A stretch of 9,333 nt of DNA from NCBI GenBank assembly GCA_022736595.1, contig DZDC01000078.1, forward strand, positions 1-9,333, in the 5' to 3' direction. The notes beneath the pieces were generated by a model. It ran no database searches and was not told the origin of the DNA. It saw only the letters and a program-made list of their open reading frames with translations. Every line of letters starts with the position of its first letter. The stretch's first letter is position 1. This stretch comes from Draconibacterium orientale (lineage in GTDB: Bacteria > Bacteroidota > Bacteroidia > Bacteroidales > UBA1556). Positions 1-7,686 of the stretch are shown here, piece by piece. A program made the position numbers and the translations under genes.

Positions 1-395
1 AAAGAAGTTCAGACCGTGGTGGCAAACCAAGTTATGGTGATCGCAAACCTTTTGGTGAAAAATCTGAAAACCGTTTCGACAAAGAAGGCAAAAAACCCTA
101 TCGCAACGATTCGTCAGATCGGAAAGATAAAGGTGAAACTAAAGATAGACCCTACAAATCAAGAAATGATTCAAAGGGCGAAGGAGATAAAGGTAAACCC
201 TCTGGGGCTAAAAAATGGAATTCTTCTGATAGTCATGACTCTTCAAAGAAAACGGGTTATAAAGGAAGTAGTGATGGAAAATTTGGAAAGAAATCAGAAG
301 GTTCATGGGGCAATAAGCCCGAATCGAAAGGAAAAAGCAACAGCAGCAGGCCCAGTACCGGAAAGCCAAGAATTAATAGAAAAAAAGATTTTTAG
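1..395 (+). CDS. C-terminal tail of a truncated gene; low-complexity, probably RNA-binding protein
   Basis: Only the last 130 codons are in the window, read from base 3 to the TAG at 393-395; the 5' part lies off the left edge. By my count the tail has about 27 Lys, 23 Ser, 18 Gly, 13 Asp and 11 Arg, and no Leu, Val, Met or Cys. That composition fits an intrinsically disordered, charged segment rather than a folded domain. Degenerate pieces such as RKPFGEK, KKPYRND and KDRPYKS recur, and the protein ends in RINRKKDF. Tails like this occur in Bacteroidota on DEAD-box RNA helicases and on RsuA/RluB-type pseudouridine synthases; nothing visible decides between them. The frame was chosen because it is open from the edge, purine-rich at codon position 1, and gives this typical tail. 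An overlapping ATG-started frame (16-402) is longer-looking but implausible. pfkA begins 3 bp after the stop, so the two are probably co-transcribed. Confidence 0.72.
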   Translation, partial: RSSDRGGKPSYGDRKPFGEKSENRFDKEGKKPYRNDSSDRKDKGETKDRPYKSRNDSKGEGDKGKPSGAKKWNSSDSHDSSKKTGYKGSSDGKFGKKSEGSWGNKPESKGKSNSSRPSTGKPRINRKKDF

Positions 396-398
396 AAT

Positions 399-1391
399 AT
401 GAATCGAAAAGTTACAAAGTATAAACGTATTGGAGTATTTACCTCTGGAGGAGATGCGCCTGGAATGAATGCTGCCATTAGGGCAGTGGTACGCACTGGA
501 ATCAATTATGGTGCTGAAATGTATGGTATTATGCGTGGGTATGATGGAATGATCAAAGGCGATATTAAGAAGCTAATCTCAAAAGATGTAAGTGGAATCA
601 TTCAACGGGGCGGGACTATATTGCAATCGGCTCGGAGTGAGGATTTTAAAACTGTAGAAGGCAGAAAGCAAGCTTTTGAAAGTCTTGAAAAGTTCAAGAT
701 TGAAGCCTTAATCGCCATTGGGGGTGATGGTACATTTACTGGAGCTAAGATATTTACTGAAGAATTTGGGGTTCCGATTATTGGAATTCCTGGTACCATA
801 GATAACGATTTATATGGCTCAGATACCACCATTGGTTATGATACAGCCATGAATACAGTTATGGAATCCGTTGATAAACTGAAAGATACTGCAGGTTCAC
901 ATAATCGACTGTTTTTTGTTGAGGTTATGGGGCGTGATGCTGGTTTTATTGCATTGAATACTGGAATTGCTACTGGGGCTGAGGATATTCTTATTCCTGA
1001 GACTACCACCAATATTGAAGATTTGGTCATTTCACTCAAAGAAAATAAAAGAAAAGGAAAAACCTCCGCCATAATTATTGTTGCCGAAGGCGACGATTTA
1101 GGTGGAGCATACGAGGTAGCTCAAAAGGTAAAAGCTTTAGATAGCAGCTATTCTACTCGAGTTTCAGTACTTGGTCACATTCAACGTGGTGGCTCACCTT
1201 CTGTTGCTGATAGAGTTTTAGCCAGTCGACTTGGCTTTGAAGCGGTAGAAGCACTTTATTTAGGTTACAGTGGAGTTATGGCTGGAATGGTTAATGGTAG
1301 GGTTGGATACACTCCATTCGAAAAATCAATAAAACACCATAATGATATTGATAAAGATCTGCTCCGTATGGCTCGATTTTTATCGATTTAA
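399..1391 (+). CDS. pfkA: ATP-dependent 6-phosphofructokinase
   Basis: This cytosolic enzyme phosphorylates fructose 6-phosphate to fructose 1,6-bisphosphate, the committed step of glycolysis. The 330-residue product has the usual length for the bacterial PfkA family. The N-terminal nucleotide loop SGGDAPGMN lies at 16-24 and GGDG at 108-111. The catalytic loop PGTIDND is at 131-137, with Asp135 matching the catalytic base. MGRDAG is at 177-182, and GHIQRGG at 259-265 holds His and Arg expected to bind the substrate phosphate. Gly in GGDG and Gly in PGTIDND are the ATP-type residues; pyrophosphate-dependent relatives usually carry Asp and Lys there, so ATP is the likely donor. The ATG at 399 is the only start that keeps the first glycine loop. 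It lies 3 bp after the preceding stop with no clear Shine-Dalgarno sequence, so expression probably depends on the upstream gene's promoter. A strong terminator follows the stop directly. Confidence 0.97.
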   Translation: MNRKVTKYKRIGVFTSGGDAPGMNAAIRAVVRTGINYGAEMYGIMRGYDGMIKGDIKKLISKDVSGIIQRGGTILQSARSEDFKTVEGRKQAFESLEKFKIEALIAIGGDGTFTGAKIFTEEFGVPIIGIPGTIDNDLYGSDTTIGYDTAMNTVMESVDKLKDTAGSHNRLFFVEVMGRDAGFIALNTGIATGAEDILIPETTTNIEDLVISLKENKRKGKTSAIIIVAEGDDLGGAYEVAQKVKALDSSYSTRVSVLGHIQRGGSPSVADRVLASRLGFEAVEALYLGYSGVMAGMVNGRVGYTPFEKSIKHHNDIDKDLLRMARFLSI

Positions 1392-1405
1392 ACATAAGAT
1401 TCTCG

Positions 1406-1439
1406 AAAAAGCACAGCTTTTTGGCTGTGCTTTTTTTTT
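1406..1439 (+). terminator. Intrinsic terminator after pfkA
   Basis: The stem GCACAGC (1411-1417) pairs perfectly with GCTGTGC (1424-1430) around a 6-nt loop. It is extended by five A-T pairs (1406-1410 with 1431-1435), and a run of nine T follows from 1431. It starts 14 bp after the pfkA stop and separates that unit from priA. The A run before the stem means a weaker signal may also work on the minus strand, but no minus-strand gene is present here. Confidence 0.93.
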
Positions 1440-1482
1440 GCATTTTTTGTCAACAAGAAGGAATTTATCACATAAAAACAAA

Positions 1483-1490
1483 TACCTTTG
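1483..1490 (+). promoter_or_regulatory. Possible -7 promoter element (TAnnTTTG) for priA
   Basis: TACCTTTG matches the Bacteroidota -7 consensus TAnnTTTG at all six fixed positions. It lies in the only gap between the pfkA terminator and priA, where a new promoter is needed. I see no TTG or TTTG at the expected -33 distance; the nearest, at 1446-1449, is 33 bp away. The element ends only 3 bases before the ATG at 1494, so transcription from it would start at or near the start codon. Chance occurrence is possible. Confidence 0.45.
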
Positions 1491-1493
1491 GGC

Positions 1494-3965
1494 ATGGAAC
1501 GAGAAACCCTTTTTGCAGACATCCTGCTACCTTTGCCTTTAAACAACACTTTCACCTATAGAGTGCCTTATGCTCTAAATCAATTTGTTGAGCGTGGTAA
1601 AAGGGTAGTTGTACAGTTTGGTGAAAAGAAATTGTATTCAGGTATTATTCTTAAAATACATTCCACAGCGCCCCAAGCCTCCAGCATAAAATACCTCTTA
1701 AGTTTGTTAGACGAACAACCCATTGTTACCGAAAATCAATTGAAACTTTGGCAATGGATTTCACAATATTATATGTCGCATTTAGGCGAAGTGATGAATG
1801 CTGCCATTCCCACAAGTCTAAAATTGGCTAGCGAATCTAAATTGGTTTTGCATCCCGAATTTGATGGTAATTATGAACTCCTTTCGGATAAGGAATTTCT
1901 TCTTGTGCAAGCCATTGAACTCAATACCGTAGTAAGTTTATCGGAGGTGGAGAAGATTGTGGATTTTAAGCGAATTATGCCATTGGTTAAAACCTTAATC
2001 GAGAAAAAGTGTTTGTTACCTGAAGAAGATTTAAAAGAGCGATTTACAGTAAAAAAGGAAAGTTTTGTAAAGCTTGCAAGTGGAGTCACCACATCCCTTG
2101 AGCAACAGATGCAGGAGCTTGAGCGCAAGGCTCCCAAACAGCTGGAGGTGCTTTTGCATTTTTTTAAAATGTGTGGCAACTCAGCAGGTGAAGAGCCTGA
2201 AGTTAGTAAGCAGAGGTTGCTTTATCATATTAAAAACTCTGGGGCTTCTGCTCTTACCGCCCTTGAAAAAAAAGGTATTTTAGAGGTATTTCAAAAAAAT
2301 CAATCGCGACTTTTAGACTCGGATGCCACAAAGAATATTTTAGAATTAAATTTAAACCAAGAACAGCAAAATGCTTTTGAAAGCATTCAAAATCAGTTTC
2401 TTGAAAAAGATATTTGTTTGCTTCATGGAGTAACTGGAAGCGGAAAAACTGAGATTTATATAAAACTCATTGAATCATACTTGCAACAAGGAAAGCAGGT
2501 TCTGTATCTATTGCCTGAAATTGCCTTAACAGCTCAAATAATAAATCGATTACGAGCTTATTTCGGAAAGAAAGTTGGGTATTATCATAGTAAGTATGGC
2601 AATCATGAAAGGGCAGAAGTTTGGAATCGTCAATTGGGCACTGAGGCTTATGAAATTATAATTGGAGCGAGGTCATCTATTTATCTTCCATTCAATAATT
2701 TAGGTCTTATCATTGTCGATGAAGAACACGATTCCAGTTACAAACAATTGGATCCAGCTCCCAGATACCATGCCCGTGATACGTCGATGATTTTGGCTCG
2801 ATTGCATAATGCTAAGTGCCTTTTAGGATCTGCCACTCCAAGTATCGAAAGTTATTATAATGCACAAAATCAGAAATTTGGATTTGTTGAGCTAAAACAT
2901 AGATTTGGAAATGTGAGCATGCCCAAGGTGGAAGTGGTTGATATGGCAAAAGCCACCAAAGAAAAGAAAATTAAATCTCATTTTTCAGAAGTGCTTTTAA
3001 AAAGCATTGAAGAAACGCTCGAAAATCAAGAACAAATAATTCTTTTTCAAAATCGAAGGGGATTTAGTTTACGCTTGTTTTGTCCACAGTGCCAATGGAC
3101 GCCACAATGCAAAAATTGCGACGTGAGTTTAACTTATCATAAAAATCAAAATAGATTAAAATGTCACTATTGCGGTTCGTCAAAAGATGTTCCATCGCAA
3201 TGCCCACAATGTGGCAGCAATAAGATAGTGTTTCAAGGGTTTGGAACAGAGAAAATAGAAGATGAACTTACCATATTTTTCAAGGAAGCTCAAATCAAAA
3301 GGATGGATTGGGACACCACACAATCCAAGAACTCTTATTTACAGCTTATTAGCGACTTTGAAGATAGAAATATAGATATTCTAGTTGGAACACAAATGGT
3401 TACCAAAGGATTGGATTTTGACAATGTGGGATTGGTTGGAGTTTTGAACGCCGACCAGATGTTTCATTTTCCCGATTTTAGAGCCTTTGAGCGAAGTTTT
3501 CAGCAGCTTACTCAGGTGAGTGGACGCGCTGGACGAAAAAATAAGCAAGGAAAGGTATTAATTCAAACTTACGAACCCAATCATCCTATCATCAGAAATG
3601 TGGTGGAAAATGACTTCTCTCAGATGTATAAAACTCAAATGGAGGAACGATCTAATTTTAAATATCCGCCTTTTTATAAGATTATTAGAATCACTGTCAA
3701 GTTTAAAGAATTCCATTTATTAAATGATGCCGCTGCCCAACTTGCAAAAGAGCTCAAAATTAAATTGGGTTTAAGAGTTTTGGGTCCGGAGTATCCGCCC
3801 GTAAGTCGAATTCGCAACCTTTATATCAAAAATATTCTTATCAAATTTGAATTGTCGGCAAGCCATTTAGCAGTAAAAGAATTAATAACGCAGTCAATTC
3901 AAGAGCTCCATAACATTAAAACTTTCAAAAATATTATCGTATCAATTGACGTTGACCCAGTTTGA
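1494..3965 (+). CDS. priA: Primosomal protein N' (PriA), replication-restart DNA helicase
   Basis: PriA recognises abandoned replication forks and D-loops, unwinds the lagging-strand arm and starts reloading of the replicative helicase. From the ATG at 1494 the product has 823 residues, longer than the roughly 730 of E. coli PriA. An N-terminal DNA-binding region (about 1-105) and a less conserved linker come first. The helicase core then shows Walker A GVTGSGKTE (312-320), DEEH (409-412), GSAT (445-448), VGTQMVTKGLDF (631-642) and QVSGRAGR (674-681). Eight cysteines at 530, 533, 539, 542, 557, 560, 570 and 573 form the two zinc-binding sites typical of PriA, inserted within the helicase core. 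The rest is the C-terminal domain. A TTG at 1488 would add two residues, but it is part of a promoter-like TACCTTTG, so I prefer the ATG. An upstream terminator and a 232-bp downstream gap suggest a single-gene unit. Confidence 0.95.
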   Translation: MERETLFADILLPLPLNNTFTYRVPYALNQFVERGKRVVVQFGEKKLYSGIILKIHSTAPQASSIKYLLSLLDEQPIVTENQLKLWQWISQYYMSHLGEVMNAAIPTSLKLASESKLVLHPEFDGNYELLSDKEFLLVQAIELNTVVSLSEVEKIVDFKRIMPLVKTLIEKKCLLPEEDLKERFTVKKESFVKLASGVTTSLEQQMQELERKAPKQLEVLLHFFKMCGNSAGEEPEVSKQRLLYHIKNSGASALTALEKKGILEVFQKNQSRLLDSDATKNILELNLNQEQQNAFESIQNQFLEKDICLLHGVTGSGKTEIYIKLIESYLQQGKQVLYLLPEIALTAQIINRLRAYFGKKVGYYHSKYGNHERAEVWNRQLGTEAYEIIIGARSSIYLPFNNLGLIIVDEEHDSSYKQLDPAPRYHARDTSMILARLHNAKCLLGSATPSIESYYNAQNQKFGFVELKHRFGNVSMPKVEVVDMAKATKEKKIKSHFSEVLLKSIEETLENQEQIILFQNRRGFSLRLFCPQCQWTPQCKNCDVSLTYHKNQNRLKCHYCGSSKDVPSQCPQCGSNKIVFQGFGTEKIEDELTIFFKEAQIKRMDWDTTQSKNSYLQLISDFEDRNIDILVGTQMVTKGLDFDNVGLVGVLNADQMFHFPDFRAFERSFQQLTQVSGRAGRKNKQGKVLIQTYEPNHPIIRNVVENDFSQMYKTQMEERSNFKYPPFYKIIRITVKFKEFHLLNDAAAQLAKELKIKLGLRVLGPEYPPVSRIRNLYIKNILIKFELSASHLAVKELITQSIQELHNIKTFKNIIVSIDVDPV

Positions 3966-4197
3966 TATTTGTAACTTCCCTGCAAAAGCTCACAAAACTT
4001 CATGAAATGGAATAAATATTTATCTGATTTTTTTTTGAATAATTTTTTAAATACGTGAATCATAATTCAATTTTTTGCATTAATTTTAGCCTATGAAATG
4101 CAGGGGCTTATAAAGGCACCATTTTTTACAATTACAAGATTTAATAGCATCAGTTATTTTTACTAAATAGAATTAATTTATTGATAAATAATTTGTC
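3966..4197. other. AT-rich intergenic region between priA and recQ
   Basis: This 232-bp gap carries no convincing gene. It is strongly AT-rich, with T runs at 4028-4036, 4043-4048 and 4071-4076, but I find no GC-rich stem that would make any of them a clear terminator for priA. Two very short ATG frames are present, of 18 codons (4002-4058) and 6 codons (4093-4113). A loose -7-like TAATTTTA lies at 4081-4088. The recQ promoter presumably lies in this gap, but no full TAnnTTTG match is present. Confidence 0.6.
4189..4195 (+). promoter_or_regulatory. Imperfect -7-like element next to the recQ start
   Basis: TAATTTG resembles TAnnTTTG with one spacer base missing and ends 2 bases before the recQ ATG. 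No -33 TTG lies at a suitable distance. It is listed because it sits like the elements before priA and the TPR gene, but in such AT-rich DNA chance is a serious alternative. Confidence 0.2.
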
Positions 4198-6402
4198 ATG
4201 ATTAGGATAGAAGACAAACCTTTAAAAGACATTTTGAAACAGTTTTTCGGTTTCTCCAGCTTTAAAGGTCAACAAGAAGAAATAATTACCAGCCTTCTGA
4301 ATGGTAACGATACCTTTGTGATAATGCCAACAGGAGGTGGCAAATCGCTTTGCTACCAACTGCCAGCACTCATTTCTGAAGGTACAGCCATCATTATATC
4401 TCCATTGATCGCCTTGATGAAAAACCAAGTGGATAGCATCCGCAACTTTGGTAGTGAATTGGGCATTGCTCACGTGATGAATTCTTCTTTGAGCAAACTT
4501 GAAATGGAAGAAGTGAGAAACGACCTTATTTCAAAGAAAACGAAACTCTTATACGTTGCACCTGAAAGCCTTACAAAAGAAGAAAATGTTGAGTTTTTTC
4601 AACAATTGAATATTAGTTTTTTCGCCATCGACGAAGCCCATTGTATTTCAGAATGGGGACACGACTTTAGACCTGAGTATCGACGATTGAGACCCATCAT
4701 TGAGGTAATTACTGAACGAGTACCCATTATTGCTCTTACCGCTACCGCTACTCCTAAAGTGCAAAACGATATCCAGAAAAACCTTAAGATGTTGGATGCT
4801 AATGTATTTAAATCTTCTTTCAATCGAGCCAATTTGTATTATGAAGTGAGACCGAAGACTCAAAATGTAATGCGCGATATGATTCGATTTGTTAAAGAAA
4901 ATGCTGGTAAATCAGGTATTGTGTATTGCTTAAGTAGAAAAAAAGTAGAAGAAGTGGCTGAAACTTTTCAGGTAAATGGCATAAAAGCATTGCCTTACCA
5001 CGCTGGCCTCGATTCTATCACTAGAGTAACCAACCAAGATCGGTTTTTAATGGAAGATGTTGACGTAATAGTGGCCACAATTGCGTTTGGAATGGGAATC
5101 GATAAGCCCGATGTGCGATTTGTTTTACATCATGATATTCCTAAAAGTCTTGAATCATACTATCAAGAAACAGGTCGATCAGGTAGGGATGGTGGTGAAG
5201 GACAATGTATAACCTTCTATAATTATGAAGATATTGTGAAGCTTGAAAAATTTATGAAAGGTAAACCTGTTGCCGAACAAGAAATTTCAAAACAGCTTTT
5301 AAATGAAACTATTGCCTTTGCAGAGTCATCAATTTGCCGTAGAAAACAATTGCTTCATTATTTTGGTGAAGTTTATCCCCATGACACTTGCGATAATTGC
5401 GATAACTGCAAACATCCAAAAGAAAAGTTTGATGCCACTGAAGATATACAATTGGCACTCGAAGCGGTTAAGCAAACCAAGGAATTGTTTAAAGCCAAAC
5501 ATATTTGTCATGTATTGGCGGGAACCGAAAACACTGACGTAAAAATTGTAAAACATCATGTTCTTCCTATTTTTGGACAGGGTAGTGATAGAGATGAAAA
5601 GCATTGGCTTGCAGTAATTAGGAATGCCCTTGTTCAATTACTTCTTGATAAAGATATTGAACAATATGGCGTTTTAAAACTTACTGAAAAAGGTAAACAA
5701 TACCTTGTTAAACCCTATCCAATAAGTATTGCCAAAGATCATGATTACGAAAGTGATGATGATGATGATTTAATTTTAAATGCCGAAAATAAAAGCGGCA
5801 TGGCTGGAGACGAAAGGCTTTTTAAAATTCTAAAAGATTTAAGAAGAGATATTTCAAAAAAGGAAAAAATTCCTCCTTTTGTTATTTTCCAAGATCCTTC
5901 TCTTGAAGATATGTGCATTCAATATCCTATAAATATGGAAGAAATGCAAAGAATTACAGGGGTTGGTGCTGGTAAAGCAGTGAAATATGCCCAGCCTTTT
6001 CTTGAAGTAATTCAAACCTATGTAGAAGAATACGATATTATGAGACCTATGGATGTGGTTGTAAAGTCAGTTCCAAAGAAATCTATATCAAAGGTTTACA
6101 TTATTCAAAGCATCGACCGTAAACTAAGTCTTGATGATATTGCAAAAGCCAAAGGACTCACCCTTACTGAAATTATTACCGAAATAGAAAGTATAGTGAA
6201 TTCAGGAACCCGACTTAATATTAATTACTACATCAACGAACACATCGATGAATATCATATTGAGGAAATTATGGATTATTTCCACAATGACGCCGAAACT
6301 GATTCAGTGGATGAAGCCATTAAAGTTCTTGGAGAATCAGAATACGGCGAAAAGGAAATCAGATTGGTGCGCATCAAATATTTATCAGAAGTGGCCAACT
6401 AA
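4198..6402 (+). CDS. recQ: ATP-dependent DNA helicase RecQ
   Basis: RecQ is a 3'-5' DNA helicase used in recombinational repair and fork processing. The 734-residue product has the full domain order. The helicase core carries Walker A TGGGKS (45-50), DEAH (145-148), TATAT (181-185), GMGIDKPDVRF (298-308) and QETGRSGRDG (323-332). The zinc-binding subdomain has Cys380, 398, 401 and 404. The RQC winged helix spans about 410-510 and the HRDC domain about 537-612. An extra C-terminal region (about 625-734) resembles the helix-turn-helix module found at the end of many longer RecQ proteins, including those of Bacteroidota as I recall; E. coli RecQ, about 610 residues, lacks it. A run of five Asp (520-524, encoded by GAT repeats) sits in the linker before HRDC. 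An in-frame TAA at 4189-4191 makes the ATG at 4198 the first possible start. priA lies 232 bp upstream, and the next gene, 90 bp downstream, has its own promoter-like element. Confidence 0.97.
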   Translation: MIRIEDKPLKDILKQFFGFSSFKGQQEEIITSLLNGNDTFVIMPTGGGKSLCYQLPALISEGTAIIISPLIALMKNQVDSIRNFGSELGIAHVMNSSLSKLEMEEVRNDLISKKTKLLYVAPESLTKEENVEFFQQLNISFFAIDEAHCISEWGHDFRPEYRRLRPIIEVITERVPIIALTATATPKVQNDIQKNLKMLDANVFKSSFNRANLYYEVRPKTQNVMRDMIRFVKENAGKSGIVYCLSRKKVEEVAETFQVNGIKALPYHAGLDSITRVTNQDRFLMEDVDVIVATIAFGMGIDKPDVRFVLHHDIPKSLESYYQETGRSGRDGGEGQCITFYNYEDIVKLEKFMKGKPVAEQEISKQLLNETIAFAESSICRRKQLLHYFGEVYPHDTCDNCDNCKHPKEKFDATEDIQLALEAVKQTKELFKAKHICHVLAGTENTDVKIVKHHVLPIFGQGSDRDEKHWLAVIRNALVQLLLDKDIEQYGVLKLTEKGKQYLVKPYPISIAKDHDYESDDDDDLILNAENKSGMAGDERLFKILKDLRRDISKKEKIPPFVIFQDPSLEDMCIQYPINMEEMQRITGVGAGKAVKYAQPFLEVIQTYVEEYDIMRPMDVVVKSVPKKSISKVYIIQSIDRKLSLDDIAKAKGLTLTEIITEIESIVNSGTRLNINYYINEHIDEYHIEEIMDYFHNDAETDSVDEAIKVLGESEYGEKEIRLVRIKYLSEVAN

Positions 6403-6452
6403 TCCAATTTTTGAAGCCTAATTTATTGATCAATCTTTAGCATCTATATTTC

Positions 6453-6460
6453 TATATTTG
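6453..6460 (+). promoter_or_regulatory. -7 promoter element (TAnnTTTG) for the ompH-like operon
   Basis: TATATTTG is a full match to the Bacteroidota -7 consensus and is followed by CACA. It lies 32 bp before the ATG at 6493 in the 90-bp gap after recQ. A TTG at 6426-6428 is a possible -33 element, though its 24-bp spacing is slightly long. The preceding 8 bases (6444-6451) repeat CTATATTT exactly, so the element is half of a tandem duplication. Confidence 0.68.
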
Positions 6461-6492
6461 CACAAATTTATTTATTTACAATTTACAAATTT

Positions 6493-7131
6493 ATGAACGC
6501 AACAAATTTTGCTAGACTATCCGCCGGATTAAGCCTTGTGGCTATTTTATTAACTGGAGTTCTTTTAATGCTACATTTTCAAAACAAGAATGGAAATAGC
6601 AATAATGATTTGCCAGAAATTCTTCAAACACGTGACACCACAGTAAGCATGCCTGGCAATCTTTCATTTGCTTATGTGAATACAGATTCATTGATGAAAC
6701 ATTATATGTTTTATCAAGACGCTATTAAAAAAATTGAAGCTTACGAAAAGCAGTTGCAAACACAGTTTGAAAGTAAAGCTCGTAAATTGCAACAAGATTA
6801 CGACAGTTACGTTGCCAATGCAAAAGCAGGTACAATTCCCTTGCAACAACAAAAAGAAACCGAAGCTAGGCTAACCACACAGCAACAGGAATTGGCCGAG
6901 TTGGAACAACGTTTAACTCAGGAAAGTGCCCTTAAAAGACAAGAAACCAGTAATCAGGTTTCTGAAACCATTTTAAGTTTTCTTGAAGAATATAGAGTTG
7001 AATACAATTATACCTTTATTTTTCAACACGGTTCCATGAGTGGCTTGCTTGCTGCTACTCCTCAGTTAGACATTACCGATGTGATTATTAAGAGATTAAA
7101 TGCTAAATATGAATTTGAAAATAGAAAGTAA
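6493..7131 (+). CDS. OmpH/Skp-like membrane-anchored coiled-coil protein
   Basis: The 212-residue product has a hydrophobic segment at about 10-28 with no obvious signal-peptidase site, so it is probably an inner-membrane anchor with the rest in the periplasm. The sequence FAYVNTDSLM (59-68) starts an OmpH/Skp-type domain: in that family a short strand with an Asn/Asp-Ser motif is followed by a long helical hairpin. Residues about 74-165 are rich in Gln, Glu, Lys and Leu and should form the coiled coil. The end (about 172-205, including TFIFQHGSMSGLLAATPQLD) matches the C-terminal strand-and-helix part of the family. Skp proteins hold unfolded outer-membrane proteins in the periplasm. Skp itself is released after signal-peptide cleavage, so a retained anchor is a difference, and a chaperone role here is inferred only. 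It shares a promoter-like region and overlaps the lipoprotein gene downstream. Confidence 0.8.
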   Translation: MNATNFARLSAGLSLVAILLTGVLLMLHFQNKNGNSNNDLPEILQTRDTTVSMPGNLSFAYVNTDSLMKHYMFYQDAIKKIEAYEKQLQTQFESKARKLQQDYDSYVANAKAGTIPLQQQKETEARLTTQQQELAELEQRLTQESALKRQETSNQVSETILSFLEEYRVEYNYTFIFQHGSMSGLLAATPQLDITDVIIKRLNAKYEFENRK

Positions 7132-7660
7132 ATTGAACCTTTCCAAAATATTATTTAGCTGGGTCACTTTATTGTCTCTGTTATTTGTTATAGCTATAAG
7201 TTCATGCAAATCAAAAGATTCAGCCATCTCACTGAAAAATGAATTGGTAAAAACGACTCAAGTTGATAGCTCCGATTTTTTGATGACTTACCCTGATACC
7301 ACCATCGTGCAACGTTATGCTGATGGGATGCCTCAGTTTATTGTTGGAAACAAAAAAACAAAAGACAGTCTCCATTTCGAGTGGCACTTGTATAGCAATG
7401 GAAAAATTAAAATGCTAGGTGCTGCTATGGACAGTTTACGTTTTGGCACTTGGGTGGCCTATAATGAAAAAGGAGTTGAAATTTCTAAAGCTACTTATTT
7501 CAACGGATTAGAAAACGGTATGAAAACAGTGAGTTATCCCAATGGCACCATCTATTATCAAGGAATGATGCAAGTAGGGAAGCGCGTTGGAATATGGATT
7601 TTCTATAATCCTGATGGCACTTTTGCCAAAGAAATGGACTTCAAAGAAGGTATAAAATAA
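7100..7660 (+). CDS. Lipoprotein with MORN/YwqK-type repeats
   Basis: The 186-residue product starts with a basic segment, a hydrophobic stretch (about 15-33) and a lipobox ISSC with Cys36, so it is predicted to be lipidated and attached to a membrane facing the periplasm or the surface. From about residue 98 there are four repeats of about 23-25 residues, starting at Tyr98, Tyr121, Tyr146 and Tyr169, with patterns such as YSNGKI, YPNGTI and YNPDGT followed by G-x-W. These resemble MORN/YwqK-type beta repeats. Some databases label such proteins 'toxin-antitoxin system YwqK family antitoxin', but no toxin partner is visible and I would not use that label. The ATG at 7100 overlaps the preceding gene by 32 bp. 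ATG 7109 (23-bp overlap) or TTG 7133 (just after the upstream stop) would give equally good signal peptides. Translation is probably coupled to the ompH-like gene. The specific function is unknown. Confidence 0.82.
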   Translation: MLNMNLKIESKLNLSKILFSWVTLLSLLFVIAISSCKSKDSAISLKNELVKTTQVDSSDFLMTYPDTTIVQRYADGMPQFIVGNKKTKDSLHFEWHLYSNGKIKMLGAAMDSLRFGTWVAYNEKGVEISKATYFNGLENGMKTVSYPNGTIYYQGMMQVGKRVGIWIFYNPDGTFAKEMDFKEGIK

Positions 7661-7686
7661 AATTAAGTATTTTGATGCTTATTTTA

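Noticed and set aside
16..402. ATG-started frame of 128 codons overlapping the pfkA start
   Set aside because: It lies over the left-edge gene in another frame. Its product has no recognisable domain, while the frame from base 3 gives a typical charged tail.
602..1072. Minus-strand frames inside pfkA
   Set aside because: They are shadows of a highly conserved gene, with no promoter or recognisable product. The same applies to minus-strand frames inside priA, recQ and fabI.
1488..1493. TTG start adding two residues to PriA
   Set aside because: The TTG is part of the promoter-like TACCTTTG, and an ATG lies two codons downstream.
1342..1542. 66-codon frame between pfkA and priA
   Set aside because: It overlaps the end of pfkA and the start of priA, runs through the pfkA terminator, and has no domain or plausible start context.
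2266..2273. Run of eight A in priA, possible slippage site
   Set aside because: Such runs are common in AT-rich genes. A shift here would only truncate PriA, and nothing suggests it is programmed.
4002..4058. 18-codon frame MKWNKYLSDFFLNNFLNT after priA
   Set aside because: It is too short, rich in Asn and Phe as expected from AT-rich DNA, and has no ribosome-binding site or known relative that I recognise.
5755..5769. Five GAT repeats in recQ
   Set aside because: They stay in frame and encode five Asp in a linker between RQC and HRDC. They are too short to suggest phase variation.
7100..7660. YwqK 'antitoxin' as half of a toxin-antitoxin system
   Set aside because: The neighbours are an OmpH-like gene and fabI, no toxin is present, and the protein is a lipoprotein. 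The label is a database habit.
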